From contig JAFEVB010000012.1 in the NCBI GenBank assembly GCA_032629725.1, forward strand, positions 1,302,001-1,366,000: 64,000 nucleotides of DNA, in the 5' to 3' direction. Positions 11,420 through 23,010 of this stretch are shown in pieces (within the stretch, counting starts at the first letter, position 1; every line of letters starts with the position of its first letter). The notes under the pieces were generated by a model. It did not search any database and was not told the DNA's origin. It saw nothing but the letters and a program-made list of their open reading frames with translations. Origin of the DNA: Gremmenia infestans (Eukaryota > Ascomycota > Leotiomycetes > Helotiales > Hamatocanthoscyphaceae). Both the position numbers and the translations under genes were made by a program.

Positions 11420-13732
11420 CCTCCGTAAGCTTCTTTTCCGAATCTCTGCTCTTGAAGTGTGGGTGTACTGGACTATCTTAGCGTTCGTGTGAGATGCGTA
11501 GTATAGTAGCTCGCGGCCTCCTCTTCCAGCAAGTGGATTTGTTATCTGAGAGCATATGATGTTGTATCTAGGCTGAGGACTTTCCCTTCTTGCCAATCAT
11601 ATTCGGACTAGGTCGATAGGCCAAGTGTGCAAAATTGGCAAGTGAGGTAGCGAGATCTATATTCTTTCCACGCCGCTGTTATTACAACAAGCCTCTCGCT
11701 ACTCGCAGGGCTATCTACAAGCGCGCCCCCATAGATAAATGATAAGGCGATTTGTACGTACCAACTCTGCTCTGCGTCGTTCCCATTCCATACAATACCT
11801 AACGGCTCCACAGCTTGTCTTCAGGCGCTGTAACGAACCTGCATGCGAGCCAGTGTGAAGGGGCTCTGTCTAGTACCGATGGTAAGTCGCTGCTTGTCCT
11901 AGAATAAGGCAGCTGTTGACATTGTGAATAAAAGCTAGCTGCGTTGATGTCGAGGTTGGGAAAAAGATGGCTGAATCTCTCAATTACCTAAGTTTCCTTG
12001 ATGAGCTGCAAAAACTGAGATGTGGATAGAGTTGGAACTGATTGTGATATAGGCTGCGCAGCCTAGAAGTCTGCGTATGGCAGCGTTTTCCAGGAGCTGT
12101 CATAGAGAAGGACGATCGAAATAGATACTTGGGATTTGGATGGCAGAGGATAAGACAAAGGGATGTGAACCATAACCATGTTATCTGTTAATGGCATGCC
12201 AGAAAATCTAATAGTCATGTTTATGGGTCCAATTCCTTCTTTTCGGTATAGGTAGCTGTATAATTTGCCAACCCATTATACAATCACGCCTTATCTTCGC
12301 TCAAGCCCTCAATGGTCATCTCATCGTTTCTTCACTGCTTACTACAACAGAGATTGTAATTTCCTCAGCCCATCATTCAACGATGTACCCGTAAAATCAG
12401 AGCATCACGCCGGATGTATGATACGTCTATTGAGTCGCTGACTAGGACTAGCTACGTCGTTCCTTGCGCTTGCGTGTGTACGATAGTACTGCCTCTAAGT
12501 CTTTAGACAGGAAGTTAACAAACCAAAATCTTCTGATACGTTGGATTGAATTGTTGTATTTCCTAAGACGTGGGATTTGACTGTCCATTCGACGCGGGGA
12601 AATGTTACATGAAGAAATATGAAGTGTAAGCATAAACGAGAATTTCAGGGAATGCGACGCAAACTAAGAAATGATGTAAGTAAGCAATGGAAACGGAAAG
12701 GGTTCTCGCAACTTAATTTATCTTTACTGCGTGTTGATTTGGTCCCATCCCATCGCAACTTCCCTCGCGATTTCAAGAGATACATATCAATATCGCACCC
12801 ACCATTTCCAAGTAAATTTAGCTAAACACCTCGCACGCCCAAGTGTGTTTGTGGCCCCTTGACGTCGGCTTTTCAGCCGCATACGTAGTCAACCTTTTTC
12901 TGCTTCACAAAGTATTCGTATGTGCTTGCGAGGCTTGTTATATTTACGGAGCTCGCGCACAAAACGGCACCGCCGGCCGCCGAGCCTCCCCTGTTCGTAC
13001 ATGCAATGTGACGATCGATTTACGTAAGAGAATCTTCCCCACAAACTCGCTAATCCGATTGCTAGGATTCGCGGCCTTGGTATCAGTGGTGGCTTTAGTG
13101 CCGGCAGCCAAATCTCTAAATTACTTCTCTAAAAGACGAATTGTTGAAATTTGATTAGAGACAAAATAATAAGGAATACCAAGGTACTGAAAGAAGGATG
13201 TTATTTTCATAGATCGGAAAGAGTGAGCTGTTTACTCACGTTCTCCGGTCGGGGCAAAAAGTCTGCGGTTTTGGCAAGGTCTAGGAAGCTTGATGCCACA
13301 TCGGGGAGTTGATAAGGCCTTGGATCGACACCTAACTTTATTGGCTGAAAATTTCCAATCGTGCTTGCTACTTGTAATTGGCCCCACCGTAACGGGGCGG
13401 TAGACGAGAGATAAGCATCTTTGGGGTTTGATGTAACGACGGGACTGATCCCTACTGCAAAGTGCAATCTTGTATGGTTGTGGGGGTGGATGAATAAGAT
13501 AAACAACTTAACTCCGGGAACAGCTCAAGGTTGGACATGCCCATTCCGTCGTAGGGCAGAGATAGCTGCCGTCCTACCCTTCTCCTGCTACCTCATACAC
13601 CTCGGTGTTACCCTGCGATCCCCTTGTGCGTTGATATAAGTACAGAGTAGCACCTTTCCTATGTCGCTTGGATATAAATTGTCCGCCACCTCAATCGCTA
13701 ACGTTGGGAGGAACGGAAATTTGGCAGCCAAA
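11420..13732. other. Long gene-poor interval (2.3 kb)
   Basis: Only short open frames (up to about 100 codons) occur on both strands, with no recognisable domain. It contains the promoter of the permease at its right end. No tRNA or repeat was recognised by eye. Confidence 0.5.
13310..13505 (+). promoter_or_regulatory. Cluster of HGATAA sites before the amino-acid permease
   Basis: TGATAAG at 13310, AGATAAG at 13409 and AGATAA at 13497 lie 230-420 bp before the permease start. GATA factors of the AreA/NIT2 class bind HGATAR and drive nitrogen-catabolite genes, so nitrogen control is a reasonable inference. Such six-base sites also occur by chance. Confidence 0.35.
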
Positions 13733-15546
13733 ATGAACTTCTTCAAGAAGGAAAAGGGCAATGGCTCTGCATACGATCCCCATCGTCCCTCTGTGACGTC
13801 TATCATGCCCGACGGCGACGTGCCAAATTACGAGGGTCTTTCTGCGGATGAAGCTGCGCTTACGGCGCTGGGTTACAAACAAGAGTTTAAACGAGAGTTT
13901 TCGCTATGGACGACGTTTTGCGTTTCGTTCGCGGTGCTGGGTTTGCTGCCCAGTTTTGCGAGTACGCTGTACTATGGCATGGGATATGCGGGGACGGGTG
14001 GAATGGTGTGGGGTTGGTTGATAAGTTGGTTTTTTATCCAGTGTGTGGCGATGGGTATGGCAGAACTCTGCTCGAGTATGCCTACGAGGTATGTCTTCTC
14101 CATGAAATTTTCGAGAACGAAACTGATATTTTGATAGTGGTGGACTTTATTATGCGGCAGCTGTGCTCGCGCCTCCTGGGTGGGGTCCTTTTGCTGCTTG
14201 GGTTACAGGTTGGTCGAATTGGATGGTGCAAATCACCGGCGCGCCTTCAGTGGACTATGCTCTCAGCGCAATGGTACTCGCCGCGGCCTCAATCACAAAT
14301 CCAAGTTATGTGCCGCAAGATTGGCACACGTACCTCCTCACCGTCTTCGTCATGCTGATCCACGGCTGCATATCCAGCATGCCAACTCTCTGGATTGCAA
14401 GATTCAACTCGTATGGTTCAACGCTGAACATGGTAGGCTTGGTTGTCGTCATCATCATGATTCCAGCGGCCGTTACTGGCTCTGATACAAGCCCGAAGTT
14501 CTTCCCTTCGAGTCAGGTCTGGTCGATTCAAAATGGAACAGATTTCCCAGATGGCATAGCAGTACTGATGAGTTTTCTCGCTATCATTTGGACGATGTCT
14601 GGTTATGATGCGCCGTTCCATCTGTCTGAGGAGTGCAGCAACGCTAATATTGCGTCTCCTCGTGCTATCGTCATGACCAGTGGAATTGGAGGGCTTGCAG
14701 GCTGGGCTCTGCAGCTAGTCGTTGCCTATACGGTCGTTGACATCCCATCTGTCCTCGACTCGGATCTAGGTCAACCCTGGGCATCTTATCTCATCCAGGT
14801 AATGCCTCAAAACACTGCGCTTGCCATTCTCGCCCTTACCATCGTGTGCGGTTTCTCCATGGGACAAGGCTGCATGGTGGCCGCGTCTAGAGTGACATTT
14901 GCATATGCCCGTGACGGCTGTTTCCCATGCTCTTTCTGGATCAAGAAGGTGAATAAGCATACTCTCACACCTGTGAATGCAGTTTGGTTTAATACTGTCA
15001 TCGGTTGCCTCCTGTGTCTCTTGATCTTCGGTGGCAGCGTTGCTATTGGTGCTATTTTCTCGGTGGGGGCCATCGCTGCGATGATCGCCTTCACGATCCC
15101 TATCTTCATCCGAGTTTTCTTCGTTGGTGATAGATTTCGACGTGGACCGTGGCATCTGGGTAAGTTCAGCAAACCCATTGGCATATTGGCCTGCTCATTC
15201 ATTCTTGTCATGATGCCTATTCTCTGCTTCCCCTCAGTGCGAGGTAATGATCTGACGGCGGAGTTGATGAATTGGACTATTGTTGTGTATGGAGGACCGT
15301 AAGCACCCCAGATTCCATGGAATAATGAACTTGCTAACGAATTGCAGAATGGCGATGGTGCTCGCGTGGTGGTTTATCTCTGCACGCAAGTGGTTCAAAG
15401 GTCCCGTTATCAATGTTGAGCATCATATGCTGGGCAGAGATAATGCGGTTGTCCATGGTATTGAAGGCCTATCAGATAGTGACACGCCTAGTATACCTGA
15501 CAAGCTGGCGGAAACAGGGTCGGCGCCGGCCGTGGATGTCAAGTGA
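13733..15546 (+). CDS. Amino-acid/choline/GABA-type permease (APC superfamily)
   Basis: Three exons, 13733-14088, 14138-15298 and 15348-15546, encode 571 residues; both introns are 49 nt with good ends, and the second has a GCTAACGAATTGCAG acceptor. After a soluble N-terminus, DEAALTALGYKQEFKREFS is the standard lead-in of fungal APC permeases. About twelve hydrophobic helices follow, with GGLYYAAAVLAP, SGYDAPFHLSEEC and FAYARDGCFP, all typical of the GABA/choline permease group (UGA4/HNM1-like). It imports small nitrogenous solutes at the plasma membrane; the substrate cannot be told. An ATG at 13661 would add 24 residues but has a poor context. Confidence 0.9.
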
Positions 15547-16757
15547 TAGCGTTTCGGTTCTGTGTATATATTAGCGATATTTAAATTCCATGGAATCAGA
15601 AAGAAAGGAAATACCTGTTCGCATAGTTAAGTCATACCAATCGAAAGTATACTCAACGTCTGACAGAAGCCTGACACTTGGGAGTGCTCGTGCTCTACCC
15701 CCGCACATTGAAAAGTCAACTTACACTGGATTCCTCTGTCCAACGAACTGCAGGATGATCTTGCTGATGCAAAACACGATTCCCATAGTTATACATGCAA
15801 TCATCTCCATGATAATAAACGCTGATGGTGATCTTTGCAAACAAGAGAACTATAACAAATACAGTTTTAAGATAGCAAGAAAGAATATTTGGAATGAGGA
15901 TCATACCATGAACCGTACCACTTGGGAGCTCTTATGCGTCTTCAAAACAAGGTTCGGCATGTACTACTCCGTGAGAATAGCTGTACGAAGAGTTGTCTGA
16001 GGCATTTTTGTTAAGTCTTACATGAAGATGATTTAAATACTTCAAACTTGTGAGGAGGCGTGAAGATAAGAGAGGGGGTGATACTTGGTAGCATGTGATT
16101 TAGTCATACGATACAGAGGGACAGGGAGGGCGAGAGGGAATAATGAATTACGGAGACAAACAGGTGAGATGGAGCCTGCAGGAGAAACAGGAAGAACTTG
16201 TAAAGTTTGCCAGACTTCCGGCTTGGAGAGACGGATTAAATCTGGAGAACAATCCTGATAAACAGCGGAAAGAACAGTATGGCAAACCGATATCGTCAGG
16301 ATAGACATCTGTAGAGCTGTAGAGCTGTTTCGCGGATGTCTGTAGAATGGAGGTGGAGAATGGACGTGGTGTTGACTCACCACGCAGTTTGGAATGTTTT
16401 GTAGAGCGCGTCACGATCAGATGACAAACCACTCGTTACTCGTACATTGTGAATAAAGACAAAGATCGAATGTGCTTGATACTGTCTATGAAAGCATTTG
16501 TTTTCACAACTTATTAATTCAAGGTATGAGATACCGGTACCTTATTTGGGCAGCACGTGACGAAGCTGACTATTTCCATAGATAGGGGATAGATAGGGGA
16601 TTTCTATTTTCAGCCTGAATCCTTGGAAGGCCCCGAATAACAGGGATCGCAATCGCAAGTTTGCAACCCTTCATTCAAAGCCGACTCTAATCGAATTATC
16701 AACTTCGCACAAGGAACATCCCAACCCCTATTCCAATGCTCTGAATTATCATTCATT
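15547..16757. other. Intergenic region, no supported gene
   Basis: A 136-codon ORF at 15590-16000 (plus) and a 113-codon ORF at 16042-16383 (minus) lack any domain or family feature and look like chance. The last 150 bp form the leader of the phosphodiesterase gene. Confidence 0.5.
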
Positions 16758-19062
16758 ATGCCGCCAGGATCTTTCCTCTCCCCCGCAAATTACGACGATG
16801 ATGCCTCGAGTCTCCACAGCGAGCGCAGCGATCAAGACACGGATAGCGAAGACGATGAAGTTTTGATGGGCGCGCGAACAAGCGCAGAAATCAGGGAACA
16901 TGATCGCAGTGTATTTACAGAAGAGGAGGAAAGGGATAAATTGCTGGAGGAAAGTAGGAGGCGCGAGCGAAGGGGAAGCGCGATGTCATTGCCGAAGCCG
17001 TTGAAGAAGCTGTTTTCGCAGAGCTATACACACTTGCCGGGGATTGGATCTTCCGAGCATGTCAATGAGATGAAAGGGGATGGGAGCGGAAAGCGGGATC
17101 GAAGGAGACGGCGGAGAGAGAGGAGAAGTAAGAAGAAGGGGAGGTTGATCGGGGAGGCAGAACATGGGGAAAGAAGGGAGTTGATGTATGAGATGGAGGA
17201 GGGAGGATTGAAGGAGGGCAGTTCGACTGGGAGTAGCAGCGATGCGGAGGGCAGTGATGAGATTGATCGACGAGGTCTACTGGGACTACACGACGATAAA
17301 TCATCAAAGAGAAGGAAATGGCGGAGGTGGTGCTTTATACATCTGTTAATCGCGGTCGGGTTCTCGATACTGGTACTCGTAGCCTGGAAACTCTCCTTAA
17401 ATCGCAAGGGTATAAAGTACAACCAGAAGATTATGAGCAATGGAACAGCCTTGTTCGCGCCTACGACGATTTTGATAAGTTTGGATGGGTTCAGGGCGGA
17501 CTTCTTGAATCGGGGGCTCACGCCAAGGTTGAATGCCTTTGTCAAAGAAGGTATCTCTCCGGTATATATGAACCCGAGTTTTCCCTCGGTCACATTCCCG
17601 AATCACTACACACTGGTTACTGGCCTATATCCAGAATCGCATGGAGTTGTCGGGAACACATTCTGGGATGCGGAACTAAAAGAAGAGTTCTTTTACACAG
17701 ATGTCTTGGCCATGCAGCCAAAATGGTGGGGCGGAGAACCCTTGTGGGTTACTGCAGAAAATCAGGGCATTCGGACTGCTATACACATGTGGCCTGGGAG
17801 TGAAGCTCATATAATGGGCGTCGAACCTGCATTTCTGGATGCTTTCAACGGAGAGGAGCTATTAGCCAATAAGGTCAGCAGAGTGCTCGAACTCCTCGAT
17901 AAAACTGGAGAAGAAGATGAAGTGGCAGAAGTGTTCGATATGCGACCTCAGTTCATCGCCGCTTACGTCCCAAACGTCGATGCCGATGGCCATCTTTACG
18001 GCCCCAACAGCACTGAAATCAAGACTACGATCAAGGATGTAGATACTATGCTAGATCAGCTTTTTCAAGGTCTAGAAGAGAGGAATCTAACGAGCATTGT
18101 CAATGTTGTAGTGGTGTCTGACCATGGAATGGCAACTACGGACACGAATCGACTCATCCAGCTGGACGATCTCATTGATATTAACTTAATCGAACATGCA
18201 GACGGGTGGCCCCTTTACGGTCTTCGTCCCAAAAACCCGGCGGATCTCCAAGGGCTGTACGATACACTTGCAGAATCGTCAGCCCAGAATCATAATTTCG
18301 AAGTATACCTTCGAGACGAGAATATGCCAGAACGCTATCATTTCAGTAACAACGAGCGCATTGCACCTCTATGGATTGTGCCCAAGACTGGATGGGCAAT
18401 CGTCACCAAGGAGGAGTTCAATGTCGCAGATGCGAAAGAGCTGGGTATTGCATATCATCCCAAAGGCCTCCATGGATATGATCATGAACATCCCTTGATG
18501 AGAGCTATCTTTATTGCTAGAGGTCCAGCGTTCCCTCATGCTCCGAATAGTCGTGTGGAGCCTTTCCGTAAGCACCACACCCCCAACATTCCCGAATACA
18601 TGTATTAATGAAAAATTAGAAAACATCGAAGTATACAACATAATCTGCGACTCCCTTGGCCTAGACCCAAAAGCCAACAACGGGACCTTACGTCTCCCAC
18701 TCAAGCCCGTCGGCATCCACACCCCTGAAACCGCCCCCGAAGATCCCAGCGATCCCGAGCCTTCTCCATCCCCAGCCTCAGATGCGAGCTCAGAAGCCGG
18801 TCCAGACGCCATCATCTCCATCTCACCCGTCGAAGCCAGCTCAGCCGCAGATCCAAACGTTGTCCCTCCAACCATGATTGGCGTGGATCAGCCAGAGGAG
18901 GTCAGTGTTGACAGACCGGTCGTTGGGGATGAGACTGAGGTTGCGGCGGAGGACAAGAAGTTTTTAGATTGGATTAAGGGGAAGTTGGGGGAGGTTAAGG
19001 ATTGGTTCAAGGAACTGGGTGGTGGTGGTGAGAAGGGTGTTGATGGGGAAAGCGGGGAATGA
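16758..19062 (+). CDS. Membrane-anchored nucleotide pyrophosphatase/phosphodiesterase (type I)
   Basis: Exons 16758-18567 and 18620-19062, with a 52-nt intron, encode 750 residues. The N-terminal 190 residues are charged and cytosolic, with an Arg/Lys-rich stretch near 115-130. One membrane anchor lies at about 190-212 (type II topology). The catalytic domain follows: ISLDGFRADF (metal Asp near 240), FPSVTFPNHY (Thr nucleophile near 275), VDADGHLYG and VVSDHGM (metal ligands), and HGYDHEHPLMRAIF near the end. This is the yeast NPP1/NPP2 family, which cleaves nucleotide phosphodiesters outside the cell or in the vacuole. The tail is Pro/Glu/Ser-rich and ends with an amphipathic Lys/Trp segment. 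Confidence 0.93.
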
Positions 19063-19980
19063 TATTTGTGAGTTTGTGTGTATATATATATATGCTTGAA
19101 GCGTTAGGTGTTTGGCGTTGAATCTGGGTGGTGTCTTCTTGGTCCGTATATGTGGGGGTTTGGGGTGGGGATTTGTATAATATTAATCTTGCGTTTATCA
19201 ACATTGACTTATCCTACCATGAATGCGTTGTTGAGAGGTCGGTTAGCTAAGGGGGGGAGCTATTCAAATTCGGAATGGAATGGAATGGAATGGTTCCACC
19301 AAGCAGCTTAAAACTATGTAGCATCAGCCCTGTGATTGACATTATTTACCTCTCTCACTTAGGCTTACTTAAGTTCAAGGCTAGACTTGGAGTCCAAGTC
19401 TAGGACTTCAGTCAAATTTGGCTATTTCTATAGAATAATGCTAAAACTTGAGTCGAGTTGAGTTCAAACTTGGATTCGGTAGGCTTTAACCTAATTGGGA
19501 CATCCATATTAAGACTAGCCTAAGTCTTACAATATAGTCTTAGACTTGAGTTGGAATTGGACTTAGAAAGCCTTTCTTGGGATGAATGGGGCAGCAAGTT
19601 ACGAGTCAACGATTCCAGAGTATAATATGCGAAACAACCTGTTTCAACCCGGCACGAGAATCAGAATCAGGGCTCAAGCATTGCCAATTTCTAGACCTAT
19701 CATTCCGCTCATCAAAGAAAGACTGCTGTTGTTGAGATCTTCCTGTATGGATGGAAGTAAGGAAGCCTTATTGTCCGAGGCACGCCATGATTTAGGCAGC
19801 TCCACAACCTCTCACTCACTTCTCGTTCGTAGTCCTCGACTTCTCACTTCATTTCCACTTGCCACTTTCAATAAACCAGGTTCTTTCCCTGAACTGTACA
19901 GTACTCTGCGAACTTCACGGTTCTGACTCAGTCCTTGAATCTCGGTCGCGATTCCCATGTGCCGCCGAGTGTCTATATGC
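19063..19980. other. Intergenic region with a palindromic repeat element
   Basis: It starts with a short (TA)n tract near 19081-19092 and a GGAATGGAAT run near 19271. The 19361-19575 section is described separately. The remainder contains no supported gene. Confidence 0.5.
19361..19575. repeat. MITE-like palindromic element
   Basis: About 215 bp with imperfect inverted ends: AGGCTTACTTAAGT at the left versus AGGCTTTCTAAGT when the right end is read on the other strand. Inside, 19381-19403 is a perfect 23-bp palindrome (11-bp arms CTAGACTTGGA, 1-nt centre). The motif ACTTGAGT/CTAAGTCT recurs several times. There is no coding potential. A non-autonomous transposon relic is the best guess; no clear target duplication is seen. 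Confidence 0.4.
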
Positions 19981-22062
19981 TCATAGCGGTGCGACGTCAT
20001 CCGTTTTATCAGGCTCGCCAGACATCAATCGTTTTCTGTCCCATGTCGCTTCGAAATCTTGAATAAAGGTTTTGCGCGAAGAATCTGCAATACGGCCGAT
20101 GAACGACACTTTTACATTGTGTTCTACGGTGTAGACTTTAGCATAATTGACACGAGATAAGGGATCGAGCTTGTCCCGGGCTGATTTCTCTATAGCTTGG
20201 ATAGGTCTGTTCCGTAGAGGAGGCTCTCCTCTACACTCTTTAGGAGGGGTGGCTCCAGAGTAGATGATAGCATGGTCATCGGGTGATACACCTGATTTAG
20301 CCGTACCTTCTCTTGAATATGTTAGAATCGGTCTATCAAGGGTTAGCTTGTTATTAAATTTTATATGGATAGCCGAAGTACTAACACGCATTGGCAATGG
20401 CCTCGGTCAGCAGCCAATATAACAAAACGTCGAATCTTATTATATGTTTGTTCCCCGAACTCAGACTCAGCTACAGCGGTAGAAAAAGAGCTAGAAAAAG
20501 CTGTCGGGCTTGTCAAACTTGCACTCGCGCCCCGCGGTTCACTCCAGAGAATTTTAAACAACTTTGAAAGCCTAGGTCAGTAAGGTACTATATTACTCCG
20601 AAAATTGCTTACTTCTCCAGGCTTGAAGGATCTTGAGGAGTGGATTTTGAAATCTATGTTAAGTTAGAAGAAAATAATAATCTCGCAAAAAGTCAGAACT
20701 TACTATGATTAAATGTCTCTTTAGCATCGCGAATCACCATCTGAGCATTGTGCGGCGCTGCAGTATTACTTTCATTGGATTGAGAATACCAAGACCTGAT
20801 GGTCTTAGGCGCCTTAGGCGCCTGAGAGTAGTAATTGTAATTACTAGTGTCTTGACTAATGTAGGAATTAGTGTAATGAGTATCCACGTTGGTCAATGAA
20901 TTTGGTGGCGGATTGTATGGCGATGAAGATGTGAGCACTGTCGAGGATGCAGACGAGGGTTCGACACTATAAGATGTGTCGGTTCGGGTTACAGCTGACT
21001 TGTCATTGAGATAAGGGCCACCGGAATATGACGAAACACGTGCAGCATTGTCTTTCGGTGCAAGATCAGCCGTGGGAGCACCGTTGATAGTCTCGACAAA
21101 ATAGCTGTTGAGGCGTGGTAGGAATTCCTGGCTAATTCTCCCAACCTTCACAACTTTGAGATTGTGTTCCACCGTATAGACACGCCCAAAGTTGAGGCGG
21201 GATAATGGACTAAGCCGCTCTTGAGGGTCCTCCATAATAATCGGAAATGGATCTTTGACTAGCTTCTCGCCATCTCCAATCGAGGGGAAACTTCCAGCTG
21301 GGTAGACAGCCGCGTAGTCTTCAATTCTTATTCTGTCTTTTGTCGTGCCTTGAAACGTGTACGTATTCAAAGGAAGGCAAAGACAACAGCCTTGCATCTC
21401 CCGGGCAACGACAAAATATCGCATTTTGCTGTATGCCTTCTCACCAAGTGTTGCTGCGATTACAAGTTGGTCATCAAATTCAGAAATGTTGCCTGCTGGC
21501 TCAGTCCACAGGGTTTTGAACACACGCCCAATCTTGAAGAATCGAGAGGGGGAGGATATGATTTGAAATCCTGTTTGCAGTTAGTATAAACCCTTTTTTA
21601 ATAGAAAAAAGGCATATAGGTACGGGGGTCGAGCTTAGAATCAGGCGTAGCTATACTTCCACTCGTCGCAAACGTAGCCACCAAAGCATCCGCGGCTGGA
21701 TTCGCAGCTAGGGTCGTTGAAGATTTTCCCCCAGACTCGGGCGTTTCGGAAGCTTTTTCAGTCAGTTAAGATTCATCCTTGATCCCATTGGTATAGAAAG
21801 GAGTCATCGTACGTGAGTAGGATGTGGTGTAATTAGACTCGGATAAAGGTACATCATTCCCAGATGCATTTGTAATGGTTACGTTAGGTGTAGAATAGTT
21901 ACTTGTCGAGCCTCTGTTTCTTGGCACAGCTATCGTCTCGTCCCAGTAATACTCCCACTGCCCTTTCGAATCCGATCTCACTTGGTAGTAAGCAGCCCTT
22001 GCTGGGTCCCAAGTCCATTCTGACCATGGAGTGCCCTTTCCCTTGCTAGTCCTGCTGTACAT
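19981..22062 (-). CDS. Protein with two tandem DUF6590 modules
   Basis: Six exons (22062-21813, 21752-21624, 21570-20704, 20653-20613, 20561-20386, 20332-19981) join in phase to 604 residues. The N-terminus has a Trp/Tyr-rich segment (WSEWTWDPARAAYYQ) usual before DUF6590. The first module spans about residues 127-270 (RFFKIGRVFKTLWTEP, LCLPLNTY, FGRVYTVEHNLKV). A Ser/Thr/Asn-rich linker follows, then a second module from about 416 (SFKPGELFKILWSEP, HCQCVPILTY, YAKVYTVEHNVKV). The halves are divergent paralogues. The GTAAGT at 20703 in phase with the next exon argues against two separate genes. An apparent TAA at 21766 falls inside the first intron. Function of DUF6590 is unknown; the fold is found in many fungal proteins. 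Confidence 0.75.
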
Positions 22063-23010
22063 GCTGTCCCAGCTGTTGCGATCTTGGAAAATCGAGCCAC
22101 CTCAAAAGAAGCTTGCTACTAGCAATGCTTTGTCGCCATAAGCCAACCATGTATGTCTCGAGCTACTGAATAAATGAGTACATATTATTGCATGGTGTTT
22201 CTCTTAAGTCCAGCCTGAAATGCTGAGGTAAAAATAAAAAATATTAGCTTGTGAGAATGCGTCGGGCTGAGAGACATCCCTGCATCTTGCGAGCCACGTG
22301 CACATGACTACTTATCTAGGTACCTAGCCTAGGTAGGCTAGGGTAAACGGACTTGCGCATATTTTAGAATGGTCGGCGTATATATGAACACTCGTTCAAG
22401 CACGGGTATGAGTACAAAAACAAATTAACACCACACGATTGCACCTCCTCCTCAAAGATCCTTCACTTCGTCCAAAATAAGCTGTTTGGAAAGTCCGTGT
22501 AACTGTCTGGCCGTGCGCGTACACGATAGATACGATTCCACTCCTGAAATGGCTCAAGTTGTTCTATTGCGATGTTCAGCTGGCGAGATCTCAAATCACA
22601 ATCATTCACTTTGAGCTGGGGGTTGATCTGAAGACACAATGCTAAAAGCCTCAGCAACGGATACAACTCAAGAACCGAAGCCATAGTCATCACTACCTGC
22701 GCTGCGGTCTGGAGAATATGATTGAATCCAATGAGACGCCCTCAATATGAGTGAGGCTGTCTGCTAGTGCGCCTTTAGGCAGATTCCATACCATCAGGCC
22801 AATCAACGAGTGGACCGCAATACCAAACCCTGGGATTGCAGTAAGAGCTAAGACCGCAGAGGCCTTCTCATCTCATCTCCCATTTGAATACGCTTTCTTT
22901 ATCAACCTTCTTTTCCCTTGCCACATAGCTTTATTCTCCACTTCAATACCAAAATTACAGTCCTTCAAATTTATCGACAGCATGGTAATTGTTGTATCGC
23001 AACGGTTACT
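22063..23010. other. Divergent intergenic region
   Basis: It lies between the DUF6590 gene (minus) and the regulator gene (plus). It contains the palindrome CTAGGTACCTAG at 22316-22327, followed at once by more CCTAGG-type repeats to 22342. A 76-codon minus ORF at 22463-22693 has no recognisable feature. Confidence 0.5.
22316..22342. repeat. CCTAGGTA-type palindrome cluster
   Basis: The perfect 12-bp palindrome CTAGGTACCTAG overlaps further CCTAGG and GGCTAGG units. Similar TACCTAGGTA palindromes occur at 36201-36220 and partly near 7219. The role is unknown. Confidence 0.5.

Noticed and set aside
15590..16000. 136-codon ORF (plus)
   Set aside because: Composition is unlike neighbouring genes, with no domain and no splice or leader support.
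19981..21570. Two separate tandem DUF6590 genes
   Set aside because: No start codon or promoter-like gap precedes the second module, and phase-matched splice sites join the two.
21766..21768. In-frame TAA in the DUF6590 gene suggesting a nonsense mutation
   Set aside because: It lies in a 60-nt segment with GTACGA start, TTAACTGAC branch motif and AAAAAG end whose removal keeps the frame, so it is intronic.
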